From assembly GCA_016165875.1 (NCBI GenBank), contig JABBOT010000014.1, positions 4,330,093-4,394,092 on the forward strand: a stretch of DNA of 64,000 nt, written 5' to 3'. Below the pieces are notes generated by a model. It ran no database searches, was not told where the DNA came from, and saw only the letters and a list, made by a program, of their open reading frames with translations. Origin of the DNA: Acanthopleura granulata (taxonomy: Eukaryota > Mollusca > Polyplacophora > Chitonida > Chitonidae). Positions 24,101 to 32,591 of this stretch are shown piece by piece. Position 1 is the first letter of the stretch. The number at the start of each line of letters is the position of its first letter. A program made the translations under genes and the position numbers.

Positions 24101-26924
24101 TCGGGCTTCCCCAACTCTGTTCCAAAATGACATTCCTACCCTGCAAAAGTAATAATTTGTTAGCCAATAAAACCCACATTTTACAATTTCTATGAGCGTC
24201 TCACACAGATTTCACCAGTTGCTAAGAAATGCACCAAATACTACGCACTTTATCAAGATGGTGCATATGTTCCAAGTCTGTATACCAAATTTGACAAAGG
24301 GATATCAAATCTGGAAAGTTAGCTTGGATTTTTTCCTTTAGCACCAATGAAAAACGATGTTGTGACAGAAAAAGACAACACCGAGAAGAGATGGTGCAAG
24401 GCTTATTTTTACTGGACAAATGTCTCTTGGATCATACCACCTTCAACAAAGGGGTGTTCTCCAGAATGTTAGGCATCTATCTGCAGGCTTGTGATTGGCT
24501 CCTGTACATTCATTTACAATGTTAAAAAGCTTGAATCCAGTTCTCATTTGGTTGTCAACTTACAAGCCGAGGTTAGAAAGTTTGTCAGGTTCTTGGCCAG
24601 ATGCTCCGGTTTCCTCAGAGCACTCTGGTTTACTCACAGCACTTTGGTTTCGTCCAGCTATAAACATGACTGCTGTCAATCAATTGAAGCATTTATCACC
24701 ACATGATACTTGTGACAAAATGTGTTCAAGATGTTTGATCCACATTTGCTATCTCACTGAAGACATTCATATATTAGTACTGAGAGGAAATTCAAGAAGG
24801 CCACCATTAAAAAATGTGTTCTACTGGCATAATCAAAGCGACCTCCCCAAAATGGGACCTACTCTGAAAATGTGTTCTACCAGCATAACCAAAGCGACCT
24901 CCGCAAAATGGGGCCTACTCTGAAAATGTGTTCTACCAGCATAACCAAAGCGACCTCCGCAAAATGGGGCCTACTCTGAAAATGTGTTCTACCGGCATAA
25001 CCAAAGCGACCCCCGCAAAATGGGGCCTACTCTGAAAATGTGTTCTACCAGCATAACCAAAGCGACCCCCGCAAAATGGGGCCTACTCTGAAAATGTGTT
25101 CTACCGGCATAACCAAAGCGACCTCCGCAAAATGGGGCCTACTCTGAAAATGTGTTCTACCAGCATAACCAAAGCGACTCCCGCAAAATGGGGCCTACTC
25201 TGAAAATGTGTTCTACCAGCATAACCAAAGCGACTCCCGCAAAATGGGGCCTACTCTGAAAATGTGTTCTACCGGCATAACCAAAGCGACCCCCGCAAAA
25301 TGGGGCCTACTCTGAAAATGTGTTCTACCAGCATAACCAAAGCGACCTCCGCAAAATGGGGCCTACTCTGAAAATGTGTTCTACCGGCATAACCAAAGCG
25401 ACCCCCGCAAAATGGGGCCTACTCTGAAAATGTGTTCTACCAGCATAACCAAAGCGACCTCCGCAAAATGGGGCCTACTCTGAAAATGTGTTCTACCGGC
25501 ATAACCAAAGCGACCTCCGCAAAATGGGGCCTACTCTGAAAATGTGTTCTACCGGCATAACCAAAGCGACCTCCGCAAAATGGGGCCTACTCTGAAAATG
25601 TGTTCTACCAGCATAACCAAAGCGACTCCCGCAAAATGGGGCCTACTCTGAAAATGTGTTCTACCAGCATAACCAAAGCGACTCCCGCAAAATGGGGCCT
25701 ACTCTGAAAATGTGTTCTACCGGCATAACCAAAGCGACCCCCGCAAAATGGGGCCTACTCTGAAAATGTGTTCTACCGGCATAACAAAACCGACCTCCCC
25801 AAAATGGGGCCTATTCTGAAAATGTGTTCTACCGGCATAACCAAACCAACCTCCGCAAAATGGGGCCTACTCTGAAAATACAAGACATTTATTTTTAAAT
25901 ATATTTTTCTCTCCAAGTTAATTTCTTTAAAATTGTTACCTTTTTCACCAGTCCCAAAAAGAACCTTTATTGACTGACCTTGTTTTTTTCTAATAGGCTT
26001 AAGCAACGCCAAACGATGACATTTTTAAGTAGGGCCTATTGAGTAAACGTATCTTTAAATTCGCTCACACTGGTACAGTTCTTGCAGTATTTTGTCGATT
26101 AGCGGATGGGCTTATAGACATAAAGTTCTGAACTTCATTTTTGAACAGATTTCTAACTTTGTTCAGTTGATAAAGTCAACAAAACACAGCCAGTACAATG
26201 TACTGTTTTCAGACCAGGTTGTCTGGTATACCAGACATGACACTGCAATCTCAAGTGTGGAAAGTTTATCTGGAAGTTTTCTTTAACACCAAAATAAACA
26301 AAGTTGTCACAGAAAAACAACACCGAGAAGAGATGATGCATTACTGGTTGGTTAAGCCAAGGCTGCTGTGAGATGGAATTAAGGAATTATTTTTATTTAT
26401 TGATTTGATTGGTATCATAAGGAATTATAAGAACTTGATTTAAAAGACTGTCACAAGATTTCCAACACCTTAGTGCAGAGCCATTTTTCAACCAGTTACA
26501 TGGGGTTTGGGTGCCCTAGTATGAACACCTGAAAAATATCAACAAAATGATGTAACATCCAAAACATTTGATTTATTTTTGTGAGGACTCTTCTGAAAGT
26601 GGCTCGAGAGGCTGTTTGGGTACAATATAATGCCTCACACAGACTGTTAAGCAGGTTTGAGCAATTCAAAGTGTACACAACATATGCCTTTCCGTGTTGT
26701 ATGGGTGTCGAAACTTTTATCCTAGATTTCAGTGACAAGGTTTTGTGACAACTTACCTTAGGTCCTAACGTAACAGCGACAGCGTCCGCTAATAGGTCCA
26801 CCCCCTGTAACATGAGCGCCCGAGCATCCGCCCCAAACTTTATGTCCTTGGCATAAGCGCGGGCTAGTGAGGGCGCCACGCGCCGTGATAGAGAGGTTCG
26901 CAAAATGCTGGGCAGGCGATACAT
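12031..26924 (-). CDS. HSPD1: 60 kDa heat shock protein, mitochondrial (chaperonin 60)
   Basis: ATP-driven chaperonin of the mitochondrial matrix, working with HSP10 to fold imported proteins. Twelve coding exons on the minus strand: 26757-26924, 23888-24140, 22451-22533, 21417-21512, 20421-20514, 16707-16875, 16067-16166, 15419-15526, 14520-14657, 13538-13712, 12998-13176, 12031-12198. They total 1731 bp, 576 aa plus stop (human 573). All junctions are GT-AG and in phase. Residues 1-25 form an Arg/Ser-rich presequence ending ARAYA before [10 protein letters not shown], as at the human cleavage site. GDGTTTAT (about 108-115) binds nucleotide; [19 protein letters not shown] (about 421-439) is the cpn60 signature with the ATPase Asp; the tail is GGM repeats ending GGMDF. 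No frameshift or stop, so it looks functional. Head to head with HSPE1. Confidence 0.98.
12459..12563. repeat. Inverted repeat in last HSPD1 intron
   Basis: Arms of about 31 bp at 12459-12490 and 12533-12563 (AACACCCTTCTG...GTGGTATGAC against GTCATACCACTTTG...GGGGTGTTCTC). A related single arm appears at about 24434-24465 in another HSPD1 intron, so this is probably a small MITE-like family. Confidence 0.65.
12718..12860 (+). repeat. Dispersed repeat, copy a
   Basis: Shares GTAGCCATGTTTGACACGAG, CGTCCGCTGTGAACATGG and TTCAAGGTCATATCGCAGAA with 13879-14015. Both lie in HSPD1 introns and are diverged. No ends or coding recognised. Confidence 0.75.
12998..13176 (-). CDS. HSPD1: HSPD1 coding exon 11: second equatorial segment
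   Basis: 179 bp, residues 463-521: [40 protein letters not shown], then EKGIIDPTK. Acceptor CACAG, donor GTAAAT beside an A/G-rich run. Confidence 0.97.
13538..13712 (-). CDS. HSPD1: HSPD1 coding exon 10: cpn60 signature
   Basis: 58 codons plus one base. [20 protein letters not shown], then [20 protein letters not shown]: includes the ATPase Asp in INDAL and the cpn60 signature [12 protein letters not shown]. Donor G/GTAACG. Confidence 0.98.
13879..14015 (+). repeat. Dispersed repeat, copy b
   Basis: Direct-repeat partner of 12718-12860, with the same landmarks slightly altered (CATCCGCTGTGAATATGG; TTCAAGGTCACATCGCAGAA). Confidence 0.75.
14520..14657 (-). CDS. HSPD1: HSPD1 coding exon 9: end of apical, second intermediate segment
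   Basis: 46 codons, [20 protein letters not shown] then [20 protein letters not shown] and VAVLK. Acceptor GTCAG, donor GTGATG. Confidence 0.97.
14885..15139 (-). repeat. tRNA-derived SINE, full length
   Basis: Reverse orientation: tail TTTATTTATTTGATTGGTG, body TATTTCACTTATACGACGAC, TGCAGGTTGATGGCAGACC, ending with the inverted tRNA-like head GCTAACCGACAGAGCCACTG. In HSPD1 intron between coding exons 8 and 9. Confidence 0.9.
15419..15526 (-). CDS. HSPD1: HSPD1 coding exon 8: apical domain
   Basis: 36 codons, [20 protein letters not shown] then [16 protein letters not shown]. Acceptor CTTCAG, donor GTGAGT. Confidence 0.96.
16067..16166 (-). CDS. HSPD1: HSPD1 coding exon 7: apical domain
   Basis: 100 bp, residues 289-321: [20 protein letters not shown], then [23 protein letters not shown] is near-universal in cpn60. 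Acceptor TTTCAG, donor GTGAGT. Confidence 0.97.
16707..16875 (-). CDS. HSPD1: HSPD1 coding exon 6: apical domain
   Basis: 169 bp, residues 233-287 and two bases of Arg 288. [19 protein letters not shown], then [16 protein letters not shown] and STLVLN. Donor is the weaker GTAGAG. The upstream intron is 3.5 kb and holds the 60-bp minisatellite. Confidence 0.97.
17328..17461. mobile_element. MITE, TTTCATGAAG family
   Basis: Ends GGGCCAAGTTTCAATTAAGT and AGTATGCTTCATAAAATTGG then GCC are inverted repeats; the interior has CACTTAGCTAAG. 134 bp, non-coding, in the HSPD1 intron between coding exons 5 and 6. Confidence 0.7.
17829..18090 (-). repeat. tRNA-derived SINE, full length
   Basis: Tail at the left, conserved GACCATCCGCAGGTTGCTGG block, inverted head GCGCTAACCAACTGAGCCAC at the right. 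The short minus-strand frame across it is not a gene. Confidence 0.9.
18628..19278. repeat. 60-bp minisatellite, open on both strands
   Basis: About 11 units of 54-60 bp (GAGCATGTTCAAAGAGAGAA, AAACAAGTTGCCATGGAAAT, GTAGGAATATCATCACCATG), all multiples of 3 in length, so frames persist on both strands: plus reads [20 protein letters not shown] per unit, minus reads [20 protein letters not shown]. It lies within an HSPD1 intron with no splice links or flanking coding, so I treat it as a tandem repeat rather than a gene. Confidence 0.95.
19680..19926 (-). repeat. tRNA-derived SINE, diverged
   Basis: TTTACGCCGTACTCAAGGAC, then ACCATCCACAGGCTGATGGC and a decayed head (GTGCTAATCCCTTTGGCCAA). Same family, older copy. 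Confidence 0.8.
20421..20514 (-). CDS. HSPD1: HSPD1 coding exon 5: start of apical domain
   Basis: 31 codons plus one base: [20 protein letters not shown], then [11 protein letters not shown]. This is the conserved GYISPYF entry into the substrate- and HSP10-binding apical domain. Acceptor CTGCAG, donor G/GTGAGT. A SINE begins about 50 bp upstream of the acceptor. Confidence 0.97.
20569..20820 (-). repeat. tRNA-derived SINE
   Basis: Tail TTTATTTATTCAGTTGGTG, body and partially decayed head (TTGCAGACTCCCTTGGCCAC). Its tail edge is about 50 bp upstream of the HSPD1 coding exon 5 acceptor. Confidence 0.85.
21417..21512 (-). CDS. HSPD1: HSPD1 coding exon 4: intermediate domain
   Basis: 32 codons, [20 protein letters not shown] to GVITVK, matching the intermediate hinge of cpn60. 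Acceptor TTTCAG, donor GTGAGT. Confidence 0.97.
21750..21833. mobile_element. Short MITE-like repeat, GGTCGGCT family, copy a
   Basis: About 84 bp bounded by GGTCGGCT and AGCCGACC inverted ends, interior TTTGTGAATGCATCCTCGA and GTCAGCGTGGTGCACGA. A second copy is at 23335-23418. Confidence 0.7.
22007..22134. mobile_element. MITE, TTTCATGAAG family, best copy
   Basis: 128 bp with terminal inverted repeats: GGGGCCAGTTTCATGAAGCA at the left and ACCCTTCATGTAACTGGCCC at the right, followed inward by TTAGTACTAAGT and TTAGCTTAAGT. Interior TGTTGCCATGGTAGTTAAGG. No coding capacity. Confidence 0.8.
22451..22533 (-). CDS. HSPD1: HSPD1 coding exon 3
   Basis: 83 bp, residues 142-168 ([18 protein letters not shown], then VTTPEEIAQ); the split Gly codon joins exon 2. 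Acceptor GGGCAG, donor GTGAGT. End of the first equatorial segment. Confidence 0.97.
22686..22950 (+). repeat. tRNA-derived SINE, full length
   Basis: Forward copy: head CACCGTGGCTCAGTCGGTTA then GCGC (A-box-like), body GCGGATGGTCGTGGGTTCCC, end GTCGTATAAGTGAAATATTA and an AAATAAATAAAT tail. One of the two best copies for defining the family. Confidence 0.92.
23335..23418. mobile_element. Short MITE-like repeat, GGTCGGCT family, copy b
   Basis: CTGGTCGGCTCAG at the left, TAGCTGACCAG at the right (inverted), same interior as 21750-21833. A G-run (about 23307-23320) lies just upstream. Confidence 0.7.
23888..24140 (-). CDS. HSPD1: HSPD1 coding exon 2: equatorial domain and ATP site
   Basis: Residues 57-140 plus one base. 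Reads [19 protein letters not shown], then [19 protein letters not shown] to NPVEIRK. Holds the GDGTTT nucleotide-binding loop. Acceptor TTGCAG, donor G/GTAAGT. Confidence 0.98.
24190..24415 (+). repeat. Diverged repeat flanking the 56-bp minisatellite, left copy
   Basis: Shares AACACCGAGAAGAGATG and a preceding TTAGCACCAATGAAAAACGA-like block with 26150-26345. Both lie in HSPD1 coding intron 1, one on each side of the minisatellite. Confidence 0.55.
24809..25880. repeat. 56-bp minisatellite in HSPD1 intron
   Basis: About 19 highly similar units: TGTTCTACCAGCATAACCAA, AGCGACCTCCGCAAAATGGG, GCCTACTCTGAAAATG. Variation is concentrated at two spots (CCAGC/CCGGC and CCTCC/CCCCC/CTCCC), giving a mix of unit types. 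56 is not a multiple of 3, so no long frame crosses it. Confidence 0.97.
26150..26345 (+). repeat. Diverged repeat flanking the 56-bp minisatellite, right copy
   Basis: Partner of 24190-24415: TTAACACCAAAATAAACAAA, then GTTGTCACAGAAAAACAACA and CCGAGAAGAGATGATGCA. Confidence 0.55.
26757..26924 (-). CDS. HSPD1: HSPD1 coding exon 1: presequence and mature N-terminus
   Basis: 56 codons, [10 protein letters not shown] to VTLGPK, donor GTAAGT. The acceptor CTCAG lies at 26932-26936, only 7 bp before the ATG (AACCACCATG), so the 5' UTR continues in an upstream non-coding exon. Start supported by strong Kozak context and by the Arg-rich targeting peptide. Confidence 0.97.
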
Positions 26925-26931
26925 GGTGGTT

Positions 26932-28213
26932 CTGAGAAAATAAGGCAGGGACATAAGAGAAATTTGTTCAAACTTTTTAAGTAATTCCGGAACAATTAAG
27001 AAAACAAATTTGAAAAAAATTTTCAAATTCAGGAATAATTTAGAAAAAAAAAATTGTACAAATTTTCAATTTTCCGAAGGGTTAAAAAGTGTCATCCATT
27101 ATGCAATACAAGATATCAGCACACTAGAATACAGATGTGTACTTTACTTGGGTAGGAGATAAGTAAAATCACGAAATTTTCCACATCAGGTAACAGTCAT
27201 ACTGAAAAGGCTCCCTATGTACCTACTCATTCAAAAAAAAATCCAACAATAGAATAAAATTAAAACTAAAAATCCACCTTTTATTTTGTCAGACTGATGT
27301 TTTCATAATTTCCCTATTTTTCACATCTTTCCGATCATCTAAATATGTTTCCAGACATAAATTAATTGCAGAAACTGTTCACATTTCCCACAGATGATAT
27401 TTGGTGTTTGTAAAGATTAGGGCTGTTCTATTGTTCATTGCTGACCCACTTTTGCGAATTAAGAAAAGGACATCCTAAAATGAACTGACCTCACTCTACC
27501 ATGTGATACCACCCTTATCTTCATTACAGCCAGACTATTACGTTTCATTCCCCCCTCCTCCGACATAAATAAAAGACTTATTCTGCCCAGAAAACAATTT
27601 TAATTAGTATGGCCTACAGATGGGTCAATCATAATTCAGGCTTGGGAAGCAGTTTACTTCTAACACAGGGAAAGTACAAATCATAGTTACAAGACCAGTG
27701 TGGCACATTCAGGTGTACAAAACAAAATAATTCATCAGTTGTTAGTTGTGTGGCTAAGATTGGGTGGGGAAGAGGATTGCATGGTAAGTGGGTGTGTGAA
27801 TGGACGTGATGGGGAGGGGAGGGGAGAGAAGAGAAGGTAGACGTTGGGGAGATATATAAGGTATCAAGATGTTTATGTAATGTTTTCATGAGATTTTTTT
27901 GTTTTTTAAATAAACTAAGATGACCAAATGAAAAATGCACACCTTCCCAATCGTACCTCCTAACAAAAACCCACGCACAGAGAAGCTGAAGCCGTTCACA
28001 TGTGATAACGTGTGCTAGATACGTTAACTTGCCCACCCAGCTCTGTCTTGCCACCACGTGGGTTGACGTTGTTGCATCAGTGCACATGTATCTTGCTGTC
28101 CCTCAAAATTACCCTGCATTGCACTATTTTCTGAAATTTAAAAGCTTACACGCAAAGAACAGTTCGTTTGAACACTTGCATAGCACTTAACGGTCTGCTT
28201 TTGGAATACTTAC
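26932..28213 (-). other. HSPD1: HSPD1 5' UTR intron
   Basis: Runs from donor 28208-28213 to the acceptor at 26932-26936. A/T-rich with one G/A-rich stretch (about 27765-27845). No repeat family of the window was recognised in it. Confidence 0.5.
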
Positions 28214-28325
28214 AATTTGTCGGTGTCTTTTTGATTTCTCTACACCTCAACTTCGCACTGCAAGCACGTTGTCGTCTCTTCTAACCTCGATCTGTAGACT
28301 GATGAAATCGAGGCTGTACTGCACC
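28214..28325 (-). other. HSPD1: Probable non-coding first exon of HSPD1
   Basis: A minus-strand donor GTAAGT (28208-28213) faces the acceptor CTCAG immediately before the HSPD1 start codon. Human HSPD1 also has a non-coding first exon. The upper limit is inferred: a TATATA on the minus strand (28354-28359) would put a start near 28325. The 5' end is not proven. Confidence 0.5.
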
Positions 28326-28800
28326 AGTGATGTCTGGAGCCCTGTAATCTGTGTATATAATCTGTTTACAATGTTCCAATTTGTACAGCATAAGCAAACC
28401 CAAATGATGGATTCAGTGCATTTCACGTGGCTAAAGCTTTTGCCGTAAACAGAATTTGGGCATTTTTACTTCCCAGGAAGGGGTATTTGCTGCCTTATCA
28501 GTGGCACACTATCCTTAAAATCCATGTTCCCGACGGCCATGTTTCTAGAAAGAACGTACTGCAGACACCACATGGGTTATATTTTCACCCAGTTTAAAGG
28601 TTCTAGACATTTCCTCGCTTTTTCTGTACATGCAATTCATAGCACATATATTCGGTAAGCCAAAAGAATTGTGATATGCCTATGTTATTGAGGTAGTTTT
28701 CCAAAAATACGCGTTTTTCGTGAAGCTTGTTGCTTATTACACATGCGCAGTTTCACTTCCTGCGAAGTACGCACGTGTTCGCTGAGTTGTGAAAAGGCTT
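28326..28800. promoter_or_regulatory. Shared bidirectional HSPD1-HSPE1 promoter with HSE-like sites
   Basis: The about 0.5 kb between the two divergent first exons. Three alternating TTC/GAA arrays resemble heat shock elements: TTCTAGAA (28543-28550, followed by AGAAC), TTCTAGACATTTC (28601-28613) and TTCGTGAAGCTTG (28717-28729). Heat-inducible shared promoters are established for this gene pair in animals; binding here is inferred from motifs only. Confidence 0.7.
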
Positions 28801-28849
28801 GAAGCAAGGAGCGACAGTTGTGTAGTTGTGATCGCAACGTAAAACAGAA

Positions 28850-28852
28850 ATG
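28850..28852 (+). CDS. HSPE1: HSPE1 exon 1: start codon only
   Basis: ATG in context ACAGAAATGG followed at once by donor GTGAGTGG. The next exon begins GCT CAA GCA TTC, giving MAQAF. The 5' UTR lies in the same exon upstream; its start is not defined. Confidence 0.92.
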
Positions 28853-31800
28853 GTGAGTGGTTAACATTTGTGCACGATGTTCAGTACCGCATTATTAATT
28901 CAGCTGTATGGTTTCAAATTGATGGTTCTAGTACTTCTTGTCATATCCGGCCGATTCTTGGCAGGGCCAGGCCATTCAGCCGGCAACCATGCAGCTACGT
29001 TGGGGTTTACAGACATGATACCTGATTGAAGGCATGCAAGTACTTCCATTGGCCTCATTATAATCTATTGCATCAGGTTGTGTTTTAATTGGTTGGCAAT
29101 CTTCATGTTATAGAATTGATCAAAAAGTTGTGCATTGTGTCATTTTTATGTCATTTTAACTCATATAGCATTAATTTTAAATGATTGCATAACACACAAA
29201 TAAATAAACCTCTTAAATGATCTTGTGCAGTTTTCCAGAAAAAATGCAGTTGAACAGTTTTGATGTAAAGGATAGTTGTGTTCTGGTGTAATTTTATTAC
29301 TGTTAACCCTTTAAAATTGATGTGACATAAAGACAGCGACTCTAAAAGTTGCGGTGATCCTAAACATGTAAACAGTTGCAGTGATCCTAAACATGTAAAC
29401 AGTTGCGACGATCCTAAACACGTAAACAGTTGCAGTGATCCTAAACATGGCAAAAGGTAGCCACAACTGCTCCGATGGTTACTGCACTAACGTATGTACC
29501 ATAGTCACAAATGCTACCTGCTTCAAAGCTAGAAGTTCCTAGTGAGTGACTGTGGCGAAGTGGGAAAGATATGATTAGGGAGTGGGCTTCCCTAGTGTTT
29601 CTGCTTCACATGGAGTGCAGTTGTTGGGACACCCAGGCTCAATTGAAAGGTGCTGGGATGAACTTTTAGCTTTGAAGCAGGTAGCATTTGAGACAACCTT
29701 CTGTACATTAGTTCAGTAACAATTGGGGCTGTTGCAGCTAGGTAAAAATTGCCTGGACCTGAAAAATGTTGAAATTTGCAGTGATTCTAAAAATGCTGAA
29801 AGATGCAGTGATCTTAAACACGGTAAAAGTTTGCTGTGATTCCGAAACACTTACTGTGACTCTAAATGGGCTAAGAGATGCAGTCACCCTATACATGCAA
29901 AAAGATACATTGATCCTAAACATGCTAAAAATTGCAGTGATTCTAAACATGCTAAAGGTTGCTCTGACTCTTAAAGATTCTAAAAATTGCAGTGATACTT
30001 AACATGTTAAAAGTTGCAGTGACATCAAGCATGCTTAAAGTTGCAGTGACATCAAGCATGCTTAAAGTTGCAGTGATTCTAACTTTGATAAAAGTTACAG
30101 TGACCCTTGACATGCTTAAAGTTCTAGTGATCCTGAACATGCTAAAAGTTGCAGTGACACTATATGCATAAAAGTTGCTGTGATCTTAATATGCTAAAAG
30201 TTCCAGTGGCCCCAAACATAATAAAAGCTCCAGTGATCCTAAACATGCTAAAAGTTTCAATGACCTTAAACGGGCTAAAAGTTCAAGTGACCATATATAT
30301 GGTGAAAGGTGCAGTTATCCTAAACAAGCTAAATGACAGCATTATAGACTCTGTTCAGTTTTGCAGGCTATGTAAGGATGTGAAGTAGATTTGCAAGTGG
30401 AGGGAGTTGATTGAGTAATAAGCCAGACAGACAGTTTTATGCCAGTATCAAATTTTATCAGTTTATTCTTGTAATCTTTATTGATGATTTTTATATCCTT
30501 CAGGCTCAAGCATTCAAGAAGTTTTTGCCGATGTTTGACAGGGTGTTGGTAGAACGATTAATGGCCGAAACAAAAACCAAAGGCGGAATTATGATTCCGG
30601 AAAAGGCACAGGGCAAGGTCGTTGAGGCAACTGTGGTTGCCGTGGGAGCAGGTGCCCGCAATGATGTAAGTCACTTGCTTTCCTGAACTTGTCCTCATTG
30701 TGAGGCATCTTGTTTGATCGAAATACTCAAAGTTAAATAAGCCTCATAGCACTTGCTTCCCTGTTTCCAGTGAATAAGAAGGACGGAACAGTTTTCTTTT
30801 TTTATCATCATTATTTTATCACCATTATCATGATTTTATGATGTCAGCATTTTGATATAACTTCTAATTACCTATGTAAACCAATTTTCACTTTGAACTT
30901 CCACTTTTTGAAATCCTACCCACATGAGGCAAACTATAGATATAGAGTCCTGTGTATTGTCAACACCCTTTGCCTTGTACCTGACAAAGTTCCTGACTTA
31001 ACGCAGCAGCCGAACCAGCAAGAAGTCTGTGACCTCACCAGCCAAGGGTCGATCTTTTGAGGTGGCAACCTTTTAGCCCACTCAGCCAGCGACTGCAGTG
31101 GGGATCCCAGTTATTACATAACATAGTACAACATAACTATTACATCACAGGAACTAAGACCAGACGAGTCAGATGAACTGTTACGATGAACATGCCAAGG
31201 TCATATTTATGATTTAAACTTTGTCCCATATTGCCTAAGTTGATTTATGCAGAAGCTTTGAAGTGATGCCTAATCTGCTCTGTTAGGCTGTCCTCTTGCT
31301 GGGCATTTACAAAACTAACATTCACTGTTTACACAACAGATTTCCAGTCTTGCTTATGTTTACAGACAACATCAGTGTTCATTGGAGGGTAATTGTTACA
31401 TAAGAGAATTACCATACGTAAAGGATTCAAGATGCAGTGAGCCAGATAGTTGATAAGCAAAACCTGGAAAAAGGTCAGAGGGTAAAGGTCAAGGTCTCAA
31501 CCTTCACACAGGACAAGATTATGTAAACTACCCCAGTGGCATTTATTTATCTATTGGTCATTTATAGTTGACTTGTGTAACCTTTATGTAATCAGCGTGA
31601 CAGTGTGGGTAATATTTCAGGTGGAATCCTTTGCATGTCCAAGTCCATTCATTGGTAATGAACATTAAAGATATAAGGAATCGCCTAGTTTATTTCTGTG
31701 ATTATTGCGACTCATATTTGTCATTTAACCCCAAAAACTTGGTAGAAAAGGTCCCTACCCAAGCCAAAAGTTGTTGTTAGCCCTTTGATGGAATTTCTTT

Positions 31801-32591
31801 TTGTTTTTTTCTTCATTTCTCTCAATGAACAGAATAACTATTTTCTCTTTCTCTTTTAACAGAAAATTTCTCTGCCAACAGACCTACGGAACCTATTTTT
31901 TTTTCAGATGCTCTATTTAAGGCACATATAATGCATACATCAGCATGAACAGTTATTGCTGTGTGGTGAAAAGCTTTCATTGTATAGATATTTTAATTTC
32001 AGGAAGGGAAGGTAATCCCCCCTAGTGTCAAAGCTGGTGACAAAGTGTTACTGCCAGAATACGGAGGGACTAAAGTCATCTTGGAGGAAAAGGTAAAGAA
32101 GTTCAGTGTTTTATTAGTAACTCTGAAGACAAAGAACCAGTTGGTGTGACATCATGGCATGTCGAGAAATGAACCCAAAGATGCTTAAAACCACCTTGGA
32201 AAATTGTCAGGCCTCTGCTCTTTAATTACTAGTTTCTCATGACATTGCTAGGGAAAACATCCATGTTTAGTTGCATTATTTGTTCATTGTTAAGTATTTG
32301 TATTCAAACAAAGAAATGTTAATTCTAAGCCTTTTGAAAGGTCAATCCTGCATGTACATAAATTTAAATTATTTTTTCTGAATTTTTTATTTCTGAGGAT
32401 CCTAACAAATGATTAGTTACCAATGACCAAAAAAATATTTTGAGTTTTTGTATGTTGCAAATTCTATGACAAGGTTATAGCTTTTTTTGTGTTTTTTTTT
32501 TTTTTTAAATTATTAATTTTTGGATTTTATTTTGTAGGAATATTTCTTATTCCGAGACGGGGATCTACTTGGAAAATTTGAGTCATCATGA
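28850..32591 (+). CDS. HSPE1: 10 kDa heat shock protein, mitochondrial (chaperonin 10)
   Basis: Co-chaperonin that caps the HSP60 ring in the mitochondrial matrix. Four exons on plus: 28850-28852 (ATG only), 30504-30665, 32003-32092 and 32538-32591, totalling 309 bp and 102 aa, the same length as human. All junctions are GT-AG and in phase 0. MAQAFKKFLPMFDRVLVERL begins the protein (FDRVLVER is the family core); KTKGGIMIPEKAQGK (about 25-39) is the mobile loop that docks on HSP60; LLPEYGGTKV (71-80) and EYFLFRDGDLLGKFE (86-100) complete the domain. There is no cleaved presequence, as in other animals. Divergent from HSPD1, sharing its promoter. No disruption seen. Confidence 0.98.
29340..30340. 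repeat. Degenerate 27-bp minisatellite in HSPE1 intron 1
   Basis: Units near TAAAAGTTGCAGTGATCCTA then AACATGC, 27 bp, heavily mutated, from about 29340-29456 and again 29763-30340. Because 27 is divisible by 3, several spurious frames with 9-residue periodicity (such as MFRITATFS on minus) cross it. The array is split by the inverted repeat at 29478-29721. Confidence 0.88.
29478..29721. mobile_element. MITE-like element with about 62-bp inverted ends
   Basis: Arms at 29478-29539 and 29660-29721; a 22-bp core (AAATGCTACCTGCTTCAAAG then CT) is perfectly inverted. The roughly 120-bp spacer has no coding. It interrupts the 27-bp array, so it probably inserted after the array formed. Confidence 0.8.
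30504..30665 (+). CDS. HSPE1: HSPE1 exon 2: core and mobile loop
   Basis: 54 codons, AQAFKKFLPMFDRVLVERL to AVGAGARND. Acceptor CCTTCAG, donor GTAAGT. Contains the GGIMIPEK mobile loop. Confidence 0.98.
30666..32002 (+). other. HSPE1: HSPE1 intron 2, nothing recognised
   Basis: A/T-rich intron of 1337 bp. No tandem array, SINE or coding exon seen. Confidence 0.6.
32003..32092 (+). CDS. HSPE1: HSPE1 exon 3
   Basis: 30 codons, EGKVIPPSVKAGDKVLLPEY then GGTKVILEEK. Acceptor ATTTCAG, donor GTAAAG. Confidence 0.98.
32538..32591 (+). CDS. HSPE1: HSPE1 exon 4: C-terminus
   Basis: 17 codons and TGA: EYFLFRDGDLLGKFESS. Acceptor TTTGTAG. The 3' UTR follows; no canonical AATAAA was found in the next about 500 bp. 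Confidence 0.97.
   Translation, partial: EYFLFRDGDLLGKFESS

Noticed and set aside
23874..24179. Single-exon reading of HSPD1 pieces as separate short genes or pseudogenes
   Set aside because: All twelve pieces join by GT-AG introns in phase into one intact 576-residue HSP60.
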